Source of the DNA: Neoscytalidium dimidiatum
Taxonomy: Eukaryota > Ascomycota > Dothideomycetes > Botryosphaeriales > Botryosphaeriaceae
NCBI GenBank assembly: GCA_037367355.1
Contig: CM074696.1
Span: 2,108,001-2,172,000, forward strand
Direction of reading: 5' to 3'
Length of the DNA stretch: 64,000 nucleotides
In this document: piece after piece, positions 1 through 10,189 of the stretch
Layout: every line of letters begins with the position of its first letter
How positions within the stretch are numbered: position 1 is the first letter of the stretch
Notes under the pieces: generated by a model
What the model was told of the DNA's origin: nothing
Database searches by the model: none
What the model saw: the letters and a program-made list of their open reading frames with translations, nothing else
Program-made: the position numbers and the translations under genes

Positions 1-911
1 GCAGGAGTCCAGACAACATAAGGAGAGCCGACGGGAACGGTGTTGGACTGCGTGCGGATCACTTGGCCCGGCGCCTGGTCAAAGAGGAGCGGGTCCTCGG
101 ACAGACGGTAGTAGACGGCGAAGTCGGCCTCTTCGGCGCCGTAGAACTCGTATGTGAGGATGTATTGTCCGTTTGGCAGGTGGGCGATGGTGGTCATGCC
201 GGGACGCCAATCGTATGTATCGTAGGCTACATCGTCGACGACATCTCCCCAATTGACGAGATCGCTCGAGACTTGGTGAACAAGCTTCTGGCCGTGAGCC
301 GGGTCGCGCTGGTCCGAGTAGTATGTGACGATCTGGCCGTTGTACTCCAGGAAGAAGGGCTCCCAGACTGGGGTCTCGCCGTTGTTAGGTAGACCACGAC
401 CTCCTCTGGCGACGGAAGAAACGAATTCCCAGGTGAAGCTTGGATACGTTAGAAAGAGAACGATGGACAGTGCGACGGGTTACAATTCGACCTACCCTCT
501 GTCCCTGCTGGCGTAAATGTCGATCTTGGTGAAATTGAGATCTGTGGGCAGAGCATTGCCGCCCAAGAGGATGGTGCCAGCTTCGTAGTCGCCGTATGGA
601 GCCTTAAGCTCGTAGAGGAACGGCTGGTAGCGGTTGCCCCAGTTGTTCACGGTATCGTTTACCTTAGCGATTTCATACCAAGTCTCTCCCTGGTCGTCGG
701 AGCGGAAGACAGGATACCACACCAGCGGCGGCTCAGGCGAGTAGTTTTCCCACGTGGCGAGGAGAGCATTCTCCTGCTCGAGGTACAAGGTCCTGGCGTA
801 CAGAGTCCTGGGAATGTTGTAGTCGGAAGGAGGCGTGAAGATGACGACATCTTCAAGAGCCTGAGCTAGGCGCGACACGGCCGCAAGGGCCAGAGTAAGA
901 GAGAAGCGCAT
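1..911 (-). CDS. GH93-type exo-1,5-alpha-L-arabinanase (sialidase-like fold), 3' end beyond window edge
   Basis: Secreted enzyme expected to release arabinobiose from the ends of pectic arabinan. Exon 1 is 911-496, a 57-bp intron is 495-439, and exon 2 runs from 438 to the edge. Residues 1-18 form a signal peptide. Two Asp-box repeats are visible: SDDQGETW in exon 1, and SRDRGFTW, which is only created by splicing across the intron; this supports the intron. Exon 2 carries the segment TPVWEPF, whose Glu (about residue 165) is a candidate catalytic acid, followed by YYSDQRDPAHGQK and RPGMTT, which I recall as conserved in Fusarium Arb93A-like enzymes. The C-terminal blades lie outside the window. 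A sialidase activity is less likely given the GH93-specific motifs. Confidence 0.85.
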
Positions 912-3723
912 TTTTGGAGGAGCTGCTGCTTGCGCGGCACATTATTGCAGCTGCCCACCGGTTTTATAGACGTAAAATATAAATAAAAGCTCGACAAGCC
1001 CGGACCTGGGTAGGGATCTACACGAAATCAGTAAAGCTAGTGAGGGGCCCCGGTGGGCGGACGCAGCCCGTGTGGAGAGAGCTGGGGAAACGGCCTCGGT
1101 GCATTAGTTCGCGAAACCTTGCAAGATCGAGGAATGCAGCGCCATGGCATCCAGCGCCTTTCCCACAGGGTATATATCGCCGCTCTCACAAGGTGGATTC
1201 CGTCATAGTAGGCTCCTGCAGTGCGATAGATGCACACGTTGTCAGGACCCATTCCGTGGCGCTGGGCTTTGGCCGGAAGGAATTAAGCTTGAAATAATAC
1301 GAGCGGTACTGAGACATGTCTCTTTCTATGCAGGGTCGCCGGGCAGTAAGAAAACAGGAGACAATGGAGGGACAGCGCTGGATTGGCTGTTGGAACCGGT
1401 TTGGGCGGTTTCTTACACGGGTCCTGCGGCGGATTACTCCTCCAGTCACGGAAACGCTGATGTGTAAGACATGACACGGCGCGAAGGATGTGGGGTACCT
1501 GCGTGCGGTGAGAGAGCGGCGCGTGGCTGGCAACCCACCGGCTTTTGCAAGCGCTGAGCGGCTAAGTTCGCAGGACAAGATGTGGAGGCGGACGATATTC
1601 CATCAATCAGGCGAGTGCACTTGGGGCTTGAGTCAAGCCACGCGCGTGACTTGGGCGAGGCCGGAGAGCCGCATGGAAGCGTCGGGAGATGTACTCGTGA
1701 GAGGCTGGCCAAGGAATAACGGCCTTCGTAGTAGCCGTAGCGATGGCCGGAGTGTCGTTCGAGAGCCTCGGTTGCTGAGTCCAAACATGGCCAGCCACCG
1801 GGCGAAACGTACCCGATACTTGAAACCTCAAATGGACGGCTCATTCCACATAAACGAAGCTCAACATTTTGGTGAAGAATTGGATCAAAAGTGCAGGGGA
1901 AAAGATGGTCGTTAACTAGTCACGTGCCTGACACGTGCGACAGCTTACCTTATCGTGCTCAATTTCACCTCATTCCATTTTCCTATCCCTATTCATCCAC
2001 CTCCTCAAAACAACGCCAAAGCAGCGTCCCCATCTAACAGGGAAGTTGTCCATTACTTGGACAGGTCATCCGATCGACTGCTAGAATCGAGCCACAGATG
2101 TACTGCTTCGAGCGAAGGACGAGCTGTCTGCCTAAACGAGGAATTCGGGTCCCTGGTGTTGGGTGAGTTGGATAAGTGCGGTGGATTGAGCATTTCGTCA
2201 TAGGGGTAGGGTAGAGCAAAGTATTCGAAGAGACCGCCGGGGTAGAAGTTTATGAGAATGGTAACGTGAAAACGCGATGACAACTGCGAGTCAAGCCCTA
2301 GTGTTATGGAATAGGGCTTGTCCCATCTATGCTACTGACTGGTTACTAAGGGCTCATCAGCCTTCTGAATACGACTAGTCCTTGCCCATCAAAGCAACTT
2401 AGCGTTGTTTCACCTCCAAGTTAACATAAAATATAAATTCAGAATCACGATCGCGCCTTGATGCCCCAACACCTTGGCTTCTAAGTCATAGCCATCGGAA
2501 AACCCCCCAAGTACGCTGCAACAGCCTTTGCCTCTTCCCACAACGGAGGACGTCTATGAGGATACTTAACTACAGGTCTACAACACCCTCAAAGTTACAT
2601 GATCCGCATTACGGGGCGCAACTAAGAGAAGATAGCCCACTGCAACGAAAGGTACTTTAGAAGCTTACGTGAAAAGTACCCCGAAGACGAGGTTCGGACC
2701 ACGGGGGACATCCTGACCGATTAATTGCTGAATCCGCCGCCGAGTCCGACGCTACGCGCCACGCTGGAGCACCAGCTGATACGCTTCTGTAGGGGTTTGG
2801 CCTGCGACAACATGGCCCTGATATGCAAGCACAACGGCATTGCCGGCCATGGCTTTCGCCGCAATTTTAGAATGTGTAGTGTTACACAAAATTAATTCTG
2901 ATCACGGGTACTAACGCAGAGTAACCTAGGAGAAATCATGATCTTGTGCGGTTGTGTAGTAGGAGGCGAGGCGCTAGGTAGATACCTATAACCGCATAGA
3001 TTAGAGCACGTAGCAGGTTTATACACATGAATTGATCAAATGTGGCTCGGATGCAATCGGAAGAAACGAATAAACGAGGTCGAGGAACTGCAAAGCCAAC
3101 AAGGCGGCCACTTAAGAGGGAGATACCGTATAGAGCGATATCATAGCGTCGATGTTGTCCTAAGTATTGGTACCTCTTGAGGATGCGCAGAGGCGCGAGG
3201 ACGGCAACGAGGCGAAAGGTGAAATGTGCGGGTGGCACTAGCACGCGAAGTCGCGTGTGCGCGCGCGGGCGGTGAAACGCGGCAGTAACGACTGGAGCCT
3301 GGACGGGGGATGAGGTCATCAATCGGCTTCCTATCACGGTCACCGCGGAAGGCTTCCTTCACCCTCATTCAACCATGCGCGCAAGCCCGCTACCGTCGCC
3401 TATACACTAGGCGCACCGCAATACTTCTCTTACGTCTGCCAACACGCTTCCTACCTCCCTTCCCCCCTCGCTCCCTTCTTACCCGATCTGGACCGCCCAG
3501 TCTTACAGAGGAAGACCCGTCGCCATCGCATTGCGCTGTCGAGTCACAAACTTAGGTCGCTTTCACCGCGCACTCTCGCTCGGCATTCTCATGAGCACAA
3601 GAGAGTGACTATCGATTAACGTACTCGAATCCTCCGAGTTCCCCGACGCCCTCTCTCGTACATGAGCCTGATCACTCTCGGCAATTTCAATCTCGCCCAC
3701 CTCGCCACTCGACAATTCTGGAC
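912..3723. other. Intergenic region, GH93 gene to rad26
   Basis: About 2.8 kb between divergent genes. Open frames here are short or lack an ATG, and none resembles a known protein. A 9-bp inverted repeat (caagcccta at 2292-2300, complement at 2312-2320) could form a small hairpin. The last few hundred bases before 3724 are pyrimidine-rich, as in fungal promoters. Confidence 0.5.
962..968 (-). promoter_or_regulatory. TATA-like box upstream of the GH93 gene
   Basis: On the minus strand this reads TATAAAA, about 50 bases upstream of the GH93 start codon. Position and sequence fit a TATA element; no experimental support. Confidence 0.5.
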
Positions 3724-3782
3724 ATGTCGGATCGATCGCTTAGCGAAGCCGGAAGCCTCCCTGGCTCACCGTCGCCCAACCT
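3662..3782 (+). promoter_or_regulatory. Upstream ORF overlapping the rad26 start codon
   Basis: An ATG at 3662 opens a roughly 40-codon frame that runs past the rad26 ATG at 3724 in a different frame and ends near 3782. If it lies in the mRNA leader, it would lower initiation at the main start. Whether transcription begins upstream of 3662 is not visible from sequence. Confidence 0.4.
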
Positions 3783-6700
3783 GAATGCTGAGCACTCTGT
3801 CGAAGCTGGCAGCGAATCACCACGACTTGACAAGGGGAAGGGAAGGGCAGAAGATACCTCGGATGCAGAGGACCCTGGTACAGATGGCGAGGAGGATGAG
3901 GAGAGCAGACTAAAGTTCCTCACAACGGTTAGGGATCAGGATGATCTCGAACGCGATATTGGCCGTCAGGCCGACAAAATGCTCACCGAGCAGGCCGATG
4001 AGCGCGACAATAAGCGAATGCAAAAGACGGTCGCGGAAAAGCAGCGCTGCTCGACGCAATTGAGAAAGTTGGAAGAGCGTCTGGCCGGTCCTGGGGGCTC
4101 CACAGTTAAGAACAAGATCAGGCAGGACATTGCGAACATGAAGACGCGTATCGACAGCTTGAATGCAGACATCCAACAGATTGAGAATCGCATTGCAGAG
4201 CGCCACCAGACTGGTAGTGCAGATGATCTCCTAGAAGTGGGTGGCAACCGTCAACAGCCTAATGAGAGTCGTCGTGACTTCCTCATCCGGACTGGAAAGA
4301 TCACTCCCTTCTCCAAGATGGCTCGGGCTTCCACCGTTGCCGAAAATATAGCCGATGTTCTGCTTGATGCCGAGTTGGGCGAAGATGCAGACGAAGGGGA
4401 TGAATTGGATGCACACATGGCCCCGCAAGGTCCGGTTTCACATCGTATTCTCAAGAGGCCTGGCTTTGCAGATGACACCAGCGATGCGAGTTCGATCATC
4501 TCGAAGGTGAGCAAAAGGCTTGCGAAACGGCCAAAGGCGAAGACGGCGGAGGATGAGGAGGGCTTATCCGAGGTCTCCAGTGCCGCTGCTGGAGAGTCTG
4601 ATGACGCTTATGAACCTGGCATGAGTGACCGCCAGCTGGCGGCTCTTGGTGACAGCGAAGAGGAACTCGCTGGCGTGGAGGATGATGATGGTTATGACAT
4701 GACCACTCCCGGGCAGAAGCGGAAGCCAAGAGCAAAACAAGCGAAGGGAAGGAAGAAACAGAAGGCGGGCAGTGAAGATGTTGACGAGGAAGAGGACTTG
4801 GCAGACTTGGACGATGGAAACGAAGCCCACTATCAGGTCAGGCTTAGCAAATGGATCAGAGACCGAAATGCTGCTCGTCGAAAGGCAATGGCAAAACAAA
4901 AGCCAGAAGACTGCGAGGTTTCTCCGGAAGAAGAGGATGAGAAACCTGAATGGAACCAGCCTTTGCCACACATCCCCGACACTGTATTCCATGGAGGTTT
5001 CAAAGTACCTGGAGACATCTATCCTAATTTATTTGACTACCAGAAGACCGGCGTCCAGTGGCTCTGGGAGCTATATAGCCAGCAGGTTGGTGGCATCATC
5101 GGCGATGAGATGGGCCTTGGCAAGACTGTCCAGGCTATTTCCTTCATTGCAGGCCTTCATTACTCTGGTAAACTCACTAAGCCAGTAATTGTGGTCTGCC
5201 CTGCCACGGTCATGAAGCAGTGGGTTACAGAGTTTCATACATGGTGGCCAGCTCTCCGTGTATCGATCTTGCACAGCTCCGGGAGTGGAATGATGGATGT
5301 GAGGCGAGAGAGTCTTATCGAGAGAGATCTTGAATCGCAGCCTTTTAACAACAAGAAGAAGTTGTCGAAGTCAGAGAAAGCTGCCAAAAAGATCGTGGAA
5401 AAGGTAAAGATCGATGGACACGTCCTGGTAACAACTTACTCGGGACTTGCATCTTACGGCGAATTCCTTATTCCCACTGAATGGGAATATGCAATCCTCG
5501 ATGAAGGCCACAAAATTCGCAATCCGGACTCACGTGTTACGATATATTGTAAGGAACTTCGCACCCCGAATCGCCTGATCCTCTCTGGCACGCCAATGCA
5601 AAACAACCTTGTGGAGCTGTGGTCATTATTTGACTTCATATATCCCATGCGCCTTGGTACTCTTCCGGAATTTCGTAATCAATTTGAGAACCCCATCAAA
5701 TTTGGAGGCTACGCCAACGCATCGAACCTCCAAGTGGAGACAGCTATGCAATGCGCGGAAATCTTGAAAGAGACTATCAGCCCCTACCTTCTACAACGTT
5801 TCAAAATTGATGTCGCTGCCGATTTGCCGAAGAAGACGGAGAGGGTTCTCTTCTGCCGATTGACGGTAACACAGAAGCAGGCTTACGAAGACTTCCTCAA
5901 GTCTGGAGAGATGAGCTCCATTCTTGAGGGGAAACGACAGGCATTGTTCGGAATTGATATCCTGCGCAAGGTCTGTAACCACCCTGACCTGATTCACCAC
6001 AAGTCGGCAAGGCACAAATCGGATCCTAAATATGGCAGTGGATCCAAGTCCGGTAAGATGCAAGTCGTGAAGGAACTACTCCAGATGTGGAAGAAGAAGG
6101 GCCATAAGACTCTTCTCTTTGCCCAGCACCGCATCATGTTAGATATTCTGGAGAGATTCGCCAAGAAGATTGGTGACCTCAATTATCTGCGCATGGACGG
6201 GTCAACCAACATCAAGGATCGCCAGGATCTTGTCGACCGCTTTAACAATGATCCCAACCTACACGTGTTCTTACTTACCACTAAGGTCGGGGGGCTCGGT
6301 GTTAACCTCACCGGTGCTGATCGTGTGATCATCTATGACCCTGACTGGAATCCTTCCACAGACGTTCAGGCCCGAGAGCGTGCATGGCGCCTTGGGCAGA
6401 AACGAGAGGTCGAAATCTACCGCCTGATGACCGCTGGCACTATCGAAGAGAAGATCTACCACCGCCAAATCTTCAAGCAGTTCCTGACAAACAAAATTCT
6501 GAGGGATCCGAAGCAGCGACAGACGTTTCAGCTCAAAGACTTGCATGACCTGTTCACCCTTGGAAATACGGACGGAGAGACTGAGACGGGCAACCTCTTC
6601 CAAGGCACCGAAACACGTTTCTCTCATTCTCCGGCAAAGCACGACTCCGAAGCTGAGGAGGTTGAAGAGGAAATGGCGAAGATTGCCGGCATCCAACGCG

Positions 6701-7524
6701 GCGAGGACTATAAGGGTGAGGAAGCCAGGGCCGCCCGCTCGAAGACCCAAGGTGAAGGGGCCGACGACCAGCCAGCGGGATCAAACAAGGATGAGCGCCT
6801 AATGAGCACCATCTTCGCCCGCAGCGGTGTACACAGCTCTGTCGAACACGACTCGATCATCCAAAGCAACAGGAAGAAAGACGCATTCGGCCCCGACCCG
6901 ACCATGATAGCCAAGATGGCCCGCGAGAAGGCTGAAAAGGCCGCCCAGGAGCTCGCCCGCACCAGCGAGATCGCCCGCAACGTCCCCATCGGCACTGTCA
7001 CCTGGACCGGCGAATTCGGCTCCGCAGGCCGTCCGCCCTCTCCTCCGCCCCGTCCGCGCGGCCTTGGCGCTGCCCGGGGCGGCGCTCGCGGTGGCCGCGG
7101 AGGCATCGCGTCTAGCTCCGTCCTCGCTAACCTCTCCGCCCGCCAGGGCCGCGATGTTCCCGCCGCCAACTCTTCCGCTCGTCGCGCCGCACCGCCCTCG
7201 GCTAGCGGCCGCTCGACCCCGCTCAATGGCGCTCGCAGCTCGGCGTCGTCTTCTCGTGGTGGCACACCCCGGCCCTTGACCACGGACAGGCGCAGGGAGC
7301 TCGAAGGCACGGAGCTGTTCAAGGCGATTAGGGATTTCTTGAAGGCGCATGACGGCGTCGTGTTCACCGAGATGATCAAGCAGCAGTTCCAGTGGCAGGT
7401 CGGCGAGGGAAGGGAGAAGGCGGAGGAGTTTCGGGCGATGCTGAATCGGTTGGCGCGGCTGGAGAGGTCGACGGGGCGTGGGGATGGGCGGGGAAGGTGG
7501 GTATTGAAGGGGGAGTGGCGGTGA
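3724..7524 (+). CDS. rad26: Rad26/CSB-type SNF2 DNA-dependent ATPase (transcription-coupled repair)
   Basis: 1266-aa single-exon SWI2/SNF2 ATPase, orthologous in layout to yeast Rad26, S. pombe Rhp26 and human CSB. It remodels stalled RNA polymerase II in the nucleus to start transcription-coupled nucleotide excision repair. An acidic, coiled-coil-rich N-terminus (about 60-155) precedes acidic and basic stretches. The ATPase begins near residue 425, with Walker A GDEMGLGKT at 460-468 and the DEGH box at 593-596. The C-terminal helicase lobe includes TTKVGGLGVNL and the motif VI region ARERAWRLGQKR from about 883. A Gly/Arg/Ser-rich linker leads to a short C-terminal domain (about 1190-1266) resembling the CSB winged helix. 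The DEGH box and the C-terminal domain favour CSB/Rad26 over other SNF2 subfamilies. The start is the first ATG of the frame. Confidence 0.95.
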   Translation: MSDRSLSEAGSLPGSPSPNLNAEHSVEAGSESPRLDKGKGRAEDTSDAEDPGTDGEEDEESRLKFLTTVRDQDDLERDIGRQADKMLTEQADERDNKRMQKTVAEKQRCSTQLRKLEERLAGPGGSTVKNKIRQDIANMKTRIDSLNADIQQIENRIAERHQTGSADDLLEVGGNRQQPNESRRDFLIRTGKITPFSKMARASTVAENIADVLLDAELGEDADEGDELDAHMAPQGPVSHRILKRPGFADDTSDASSIISKVSKRLAKRPKAKTAEDEEGLSEVSSAAAGESDDAYEPGMSDRQLAALGDSEEELAGVEDDDGYDMTTPGQKRKPRAKQAKGRKKQKAGSEDVDEEEDLADLDDGNEAHYQVRLSKWIRDRNAARRKAMAKQKPEDCEVSPEEEDEKPEWNQPLPHIPDTVFHGGFKVPGDIYPNLFDYQKTGVQWLWELYSQQVGGIIGDEMGLGKTVQAISFIAGLHYSGKLTKPVIVVCPATVMKQWVTEFHTWWPALRVSILHSSGSGMMDVRRESLIERDLESQPFNNKKKLSKSEKAAKKIVEKVKIDGHVLVTTYSGLASYGEFLIPTEWEYAILDEGHKIRNPDSRVTIYCKELRTPNRLILSGTPMQNNLVELWSLFDFIYPMRLGTLPEFRNQFENPIKFGGYANASNLQVETAMQCAEILKETISPYLLQRFKIDVAADLPKKTERVLFCRLTVTQKQAYEDFLKSGEMSSILEGKRQALFGIDILRKVCNHPDLIHHKSARHKSDPKYGSGSKSGKMQVVKELLQMWKKKGHKTLLFAQHRIMLDILERFAKKIGDLNYLRMDGSTNIKDRQDLVDRFNNDPNLHVFLLTTKVGGLGVNLTGADRVIIYDPDWNPSTDVQARERAWRLGQKREVEIYRLMTAGTIEEKIYHRQIFKQFLTNKILRDPKQRQTFQLKDLHDLFTLGNTDGETETGNLFQGTETRFSHSPAKHDSEAEEVEEEMAKIAGIQRGEDYKGEEARAARSKTQGEGADDQPAGSNKDERLMSTIFARSGVHSSVEHDSIIQSNRKKDAFGPDPTMIAKMAREKAEKAAQELARTSEIARNVPIGTVTWTGEFGSAGRPPSPPPRPRGLGAARGGARGGRGGIASSSVLANLSARQGRDVPAANSSARRAAPPSASGRSTPLNGARSSASSSRGGTPRPLTTDRRRELEGTELFKAIRDFLKAHDGVVFTEMIKQQFQWQVGEGREKAEEFRAMLNRLARLERSTGRGDGRGRWVLKGEWR

Positions 7525-8261
7525 TAAGAATAGAATTATTTTTTCTCTTAGTTGGTTTGCTCGTATATGGTTGGGATGATACCAGAGTAGGGCGGGCTTT
7601 TGCGTTCGGGACAGCAGCGGTGGGTCTAGACGCTGCATGGCGGATGGCGTATGGTTTTTGTAAGATGTTGGCTCGATCAGAGAGATCTTGGTTTATAGAA
7701 GATGCGGCCGACATCTGAGCATCTTTTGTAGTCTTCTCCTCCTACGAAGCTCGGCGGTGTTTCCATGAAGAACGGCTTGCATGGCACAGTGACCGAAGAT
7801 ATATATGCATAGTCCCTATTACGGCGCATGATACACAATGCGTAGAAAATCCGCCCCTGTGGTTCCCAATGGTTGATGTGACTTTACAATGGGAACGGCA
7901 TGGCTCGTACACTGCTGGCTGCCCTTAAGCAAATTCACCTAGTTTTAACTCTTGGTGAATGCGTACTCCCACATCATTCTTTTCCCTTCTACGAATATAG
8001 TTGTCGCAATGCAGAGTTGAACTAACGAACTGGGCGTAAATGTTTGGTATTGTTTGACAATAACTGAATCAGATACAACCAGGTGCCTACTTCTACCAGT
8101 TCTCAAAAGTAGTAGCTCCACGTTCAATCTTTTACGTTGGCAACCAAATTAAGCTCAGCGACTTTGAATACACATTTAAAACTAGACGAACAGAAAATAC
8201 ACTCCAACCAAATCTCAGCCCTCCACCCGTAAGCTCGCTACGCTCTCCCTCCTCTCCACAT
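7525..8261. other. 3' region between rad26 and the small secreted protein gene
   Basis: Convergent intergenic stretch holding the 3' ends of both genes. AT-rich in places; no further coding signal. Confidence 0.6.
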
Positions 8262-8630
8262 CTAGTCGTACCACCCCCAGATATTCGCGATGTTATGGCA
8301 CTCCGACAGCTGGCAGCTCTCCGTGTTCGCGTTCGAGCCCGGGGCGTCGTAGCAGATGTAGTTCTGGGAGGTGGCGACGCAGAAGGTGCTCAGGGGCCTG
8401 TTGCTGTTGGCGGTGCTCTGGGTGACCTGGCAGTTCTCGGTGATGTCGAGCTGGGTGCCCTTGTCGCGGCTGCGCCAGATCCAGCGGTTGGCGCTGGTCG
8501 ACTCGAAGACGAAGCCGGTGTCGGACTCGGACGCCGGCTGGTTGCCGCGCTGCGCGCAGAAGTCGACCTGCGCGAGGGTGGGCAAGGCGAAGGCCAGGGC
8601 GGCCAGGGCGAGCGTGTGGAGGTGGACCAT
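8262..8630 (-). CDS. Small secreted cysteine-containing protein, unknown function
   Basis: 122-aa single-exon frame. The first 20 residues are a clear signal peptide (MVHLHTLALAALAFALPTLA, cleavage before QVDFC). The mature part of about 102 aa has six cysteines (FCAQ, ENCQ, TFCV, YICY, ESCQ, SECH), enough for three disulfides, and a Trp/Asn-rich end (NIWGWYD). No transmembrane segment or KR processing site is visible. Size, secretion and cysteine content match the many small secreted proteins of ascomycetes, including effector candidates, but nothing shows a role in a host. I do not recognise the family. Confidence 0.7.
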   Translation of the reverse strand: MVHLHTLALAALAFALPTLAQVDFCAQRGNQPASESDTGFVFESTSANRWIWRSRDKGTQLDITENCQVTQSTANSNRPLSTFCVATSQNYICYDAPGSNANTESCQLSECHNIANIWGWYD

Positions 8631-8923
8631 CTATGCGAGAGGAGGGGAAAATAGGTAAGCGGGGCGGCGGTGTTTAGGGGGAAAGTTGGAGGGTGGAGGG
8701 GATAGTTACTTTGAATAGGGAACGGGACGAAGCTGTGTTGTGAACTGAGTTCGCAATTGAGGTTGGTTGGCTGCCTGGTGATAGGGCTTTGGGGAGAATC
8801 CTCTCTGCCTTTTATGTCGATCTGTCAACGGCATCGGAGTCTTGATGCAATATCGAAGGCCTTGGCAGTTCCCTTGGTCATGCCTCGTGCAGTATGTGAA
8901 CACGAACCGGCCGTTCCATCTTA

Positions 8924-9250
8924 TCAACAATAATTAATCAGCCGACTCAGCAACCGCGTGGTCTGGTTGGCCTCAGTTGAAGGCGACTGGATTCCAGAAG
9001 TCACCCAAGTTTCTGGGCTGACCGCGCCAAGGATGGTCAGGTACATTGTTTTCGCAGCTGCATGACTTTCAATATTTCCTATTTGGGTATAGATGTCGTT
9101 AGGGCTGATATGTCTATAAGGGGCCATAAGGCGGCTAGTCAATTGGAGATAAGTAGGGAAAAATATGGAGCCGTAAAGTGGGTCTGGCGTTGGCGTTAAG
9201 GTGCCATTTTCGGAGAGAGTTATGATCGCTGACCAGAGCATCGACTGCAC
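8924..9250 (-). CDS. Hypothetical protein, weak support
   Basis: 108-aa ATG-initiated frame with moderately hydrophobic segments and no recognisable motif. It lies in the roughly 950-bp gap between the small secreted protein gene and the RNase gene. It may be a chance frame or a remnant; I recognise no homologue. Confidence 0.2.
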   Translation of the reverse strand: MQSMLWSAIITLSENGTLTPTPDPLYGSIFFPTYLQLTSRLMAPYRHISPNDIYTQIGNIESHAAAKTMYLTILGAVSPETWVTSGIQSPSTEANQTTRLLSRLINYC

Positions 9251-9480
9251 GTTGATCAGAATCCTCGTATTAGATACGCACTTTGAGATATTTGGGCGAG
9301 TCAGGCGATATTTTCAACACCACGGTGCGTCTTGGACAGTTCGTAGATGATATTCAGGCCCGACTTGGTTTTCCGCGAGCAGCCGGGGCGGAGAAATGAG
9401 TGCACTCTTGGCACTTGGAAGTGTCGTGTTCTTCCTCAAGCAATCCGAGTCACTCGATGCAGTTCTTCAGAGAGTGAAGA

Positions 9481-9486
9481 TATAAA
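9481..9486 (+). promoter_or_regulatory. TATA-like box upstream of the RNase gene
   Basis: TATAAA about 95 bases before the proposed RNase start at 9579. Plausible core promoter element. Confidence 0.4.
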
Positions 9487-9578
9487 TGCAGAGGTGATGC
9501 GTTCTATGACAGTCTCAGCAAACGCAAAGTCTGCTACCTGCAAGTTCATCGCTGCTTTCTGCTTCTCGACCATCCATC

Positions 9579-10189
9579 ATGTTGTCAATCCAGGTATGCC
9601 AAAACAACCATGTAACAATGGGAATAACGTAGCATGCTCATAGCGCTTGCCCCAACAGAGTCTGCTCTCCTTCAGTCTGCTCGCGACAGCAGCAATCTGC
9701 TCGCCCGTTGCCTCGTCGCTCGAGAAACGTGCGACAGGAAATTGCGCTGGCAGGCGGTACGACAACACCAGGATATCCAACTGCTACCAACAGGCCTGCG
9801 CCAATGATGAAGGCCAGGGCCCGGGTGGCTACCCGCACTATTTTGGCAACGGCGAAAAGCTTTTTCAGGGTGTCTCGTACAGTGGTAAACTGTACAACTT
9901 TCCCCTAGTCAGCTCAGCACGAGGATATACCGGAGGTAAGGAGCCCTTTATTTCACCTTTCGATTGGAAGTCGGCGAGGAGGGGTCTCTTGAAACAAACG
10001 TGCAATTTGTTAAGCCTGTGTGAGAATCTTGCTAACTCGCCGTCTCCTTGGGGATCAACAGGTGACCCCCGCGCCGACCGCTGCGTCATTGCGTACGATG
10101 CAGCTACTGACACTTGCGATTTGGTTGGCCTCATGACTCATGATGGTGCATCGAGCCGCAACGGCTTCGTCGAGTGTACTCTTTCTTAG
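9579..10189 (+). CDS. Secreted T1/N1-family ribonuclease-like protein with Glu-to-Asn at the general-base position
   Basis: Three exons, 9579-9593, 9659-9935 and 10062-10189, give 139 aa. The only ATG that yields an intact secretory leader needs the 65-bp first intron. The leader is hydrophobic and ends in EKR at 27-29, a Kex2-type site. The mature domain aligns with RNase T1: YPH at 63-65 (T1 Tyr38/His40), N69 and E71 (T1 Asn44/Glu46, guanine contacts), RADR with R104 (T1 Arg77), THDGAS with H124 (T1 His92), and a GFVEC end. Splicing across 9936-10061 restores YTGGDPRAD. At the T1 Glu58 site, YEWP, this protein has Y84-N85-F86-P87, so the catalytic base is Asn. It may have low activity or have become a non-enzymatic RNase-fold protein; an unusual active enzyme is the alternative. 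Confidence 0.85.

Noticed and set aside
1490..1915. 141-codon plus-strand frame
   Set aside because: Starts on a non-ATG codon and has no motif or protein-like hydrophobic pattern.
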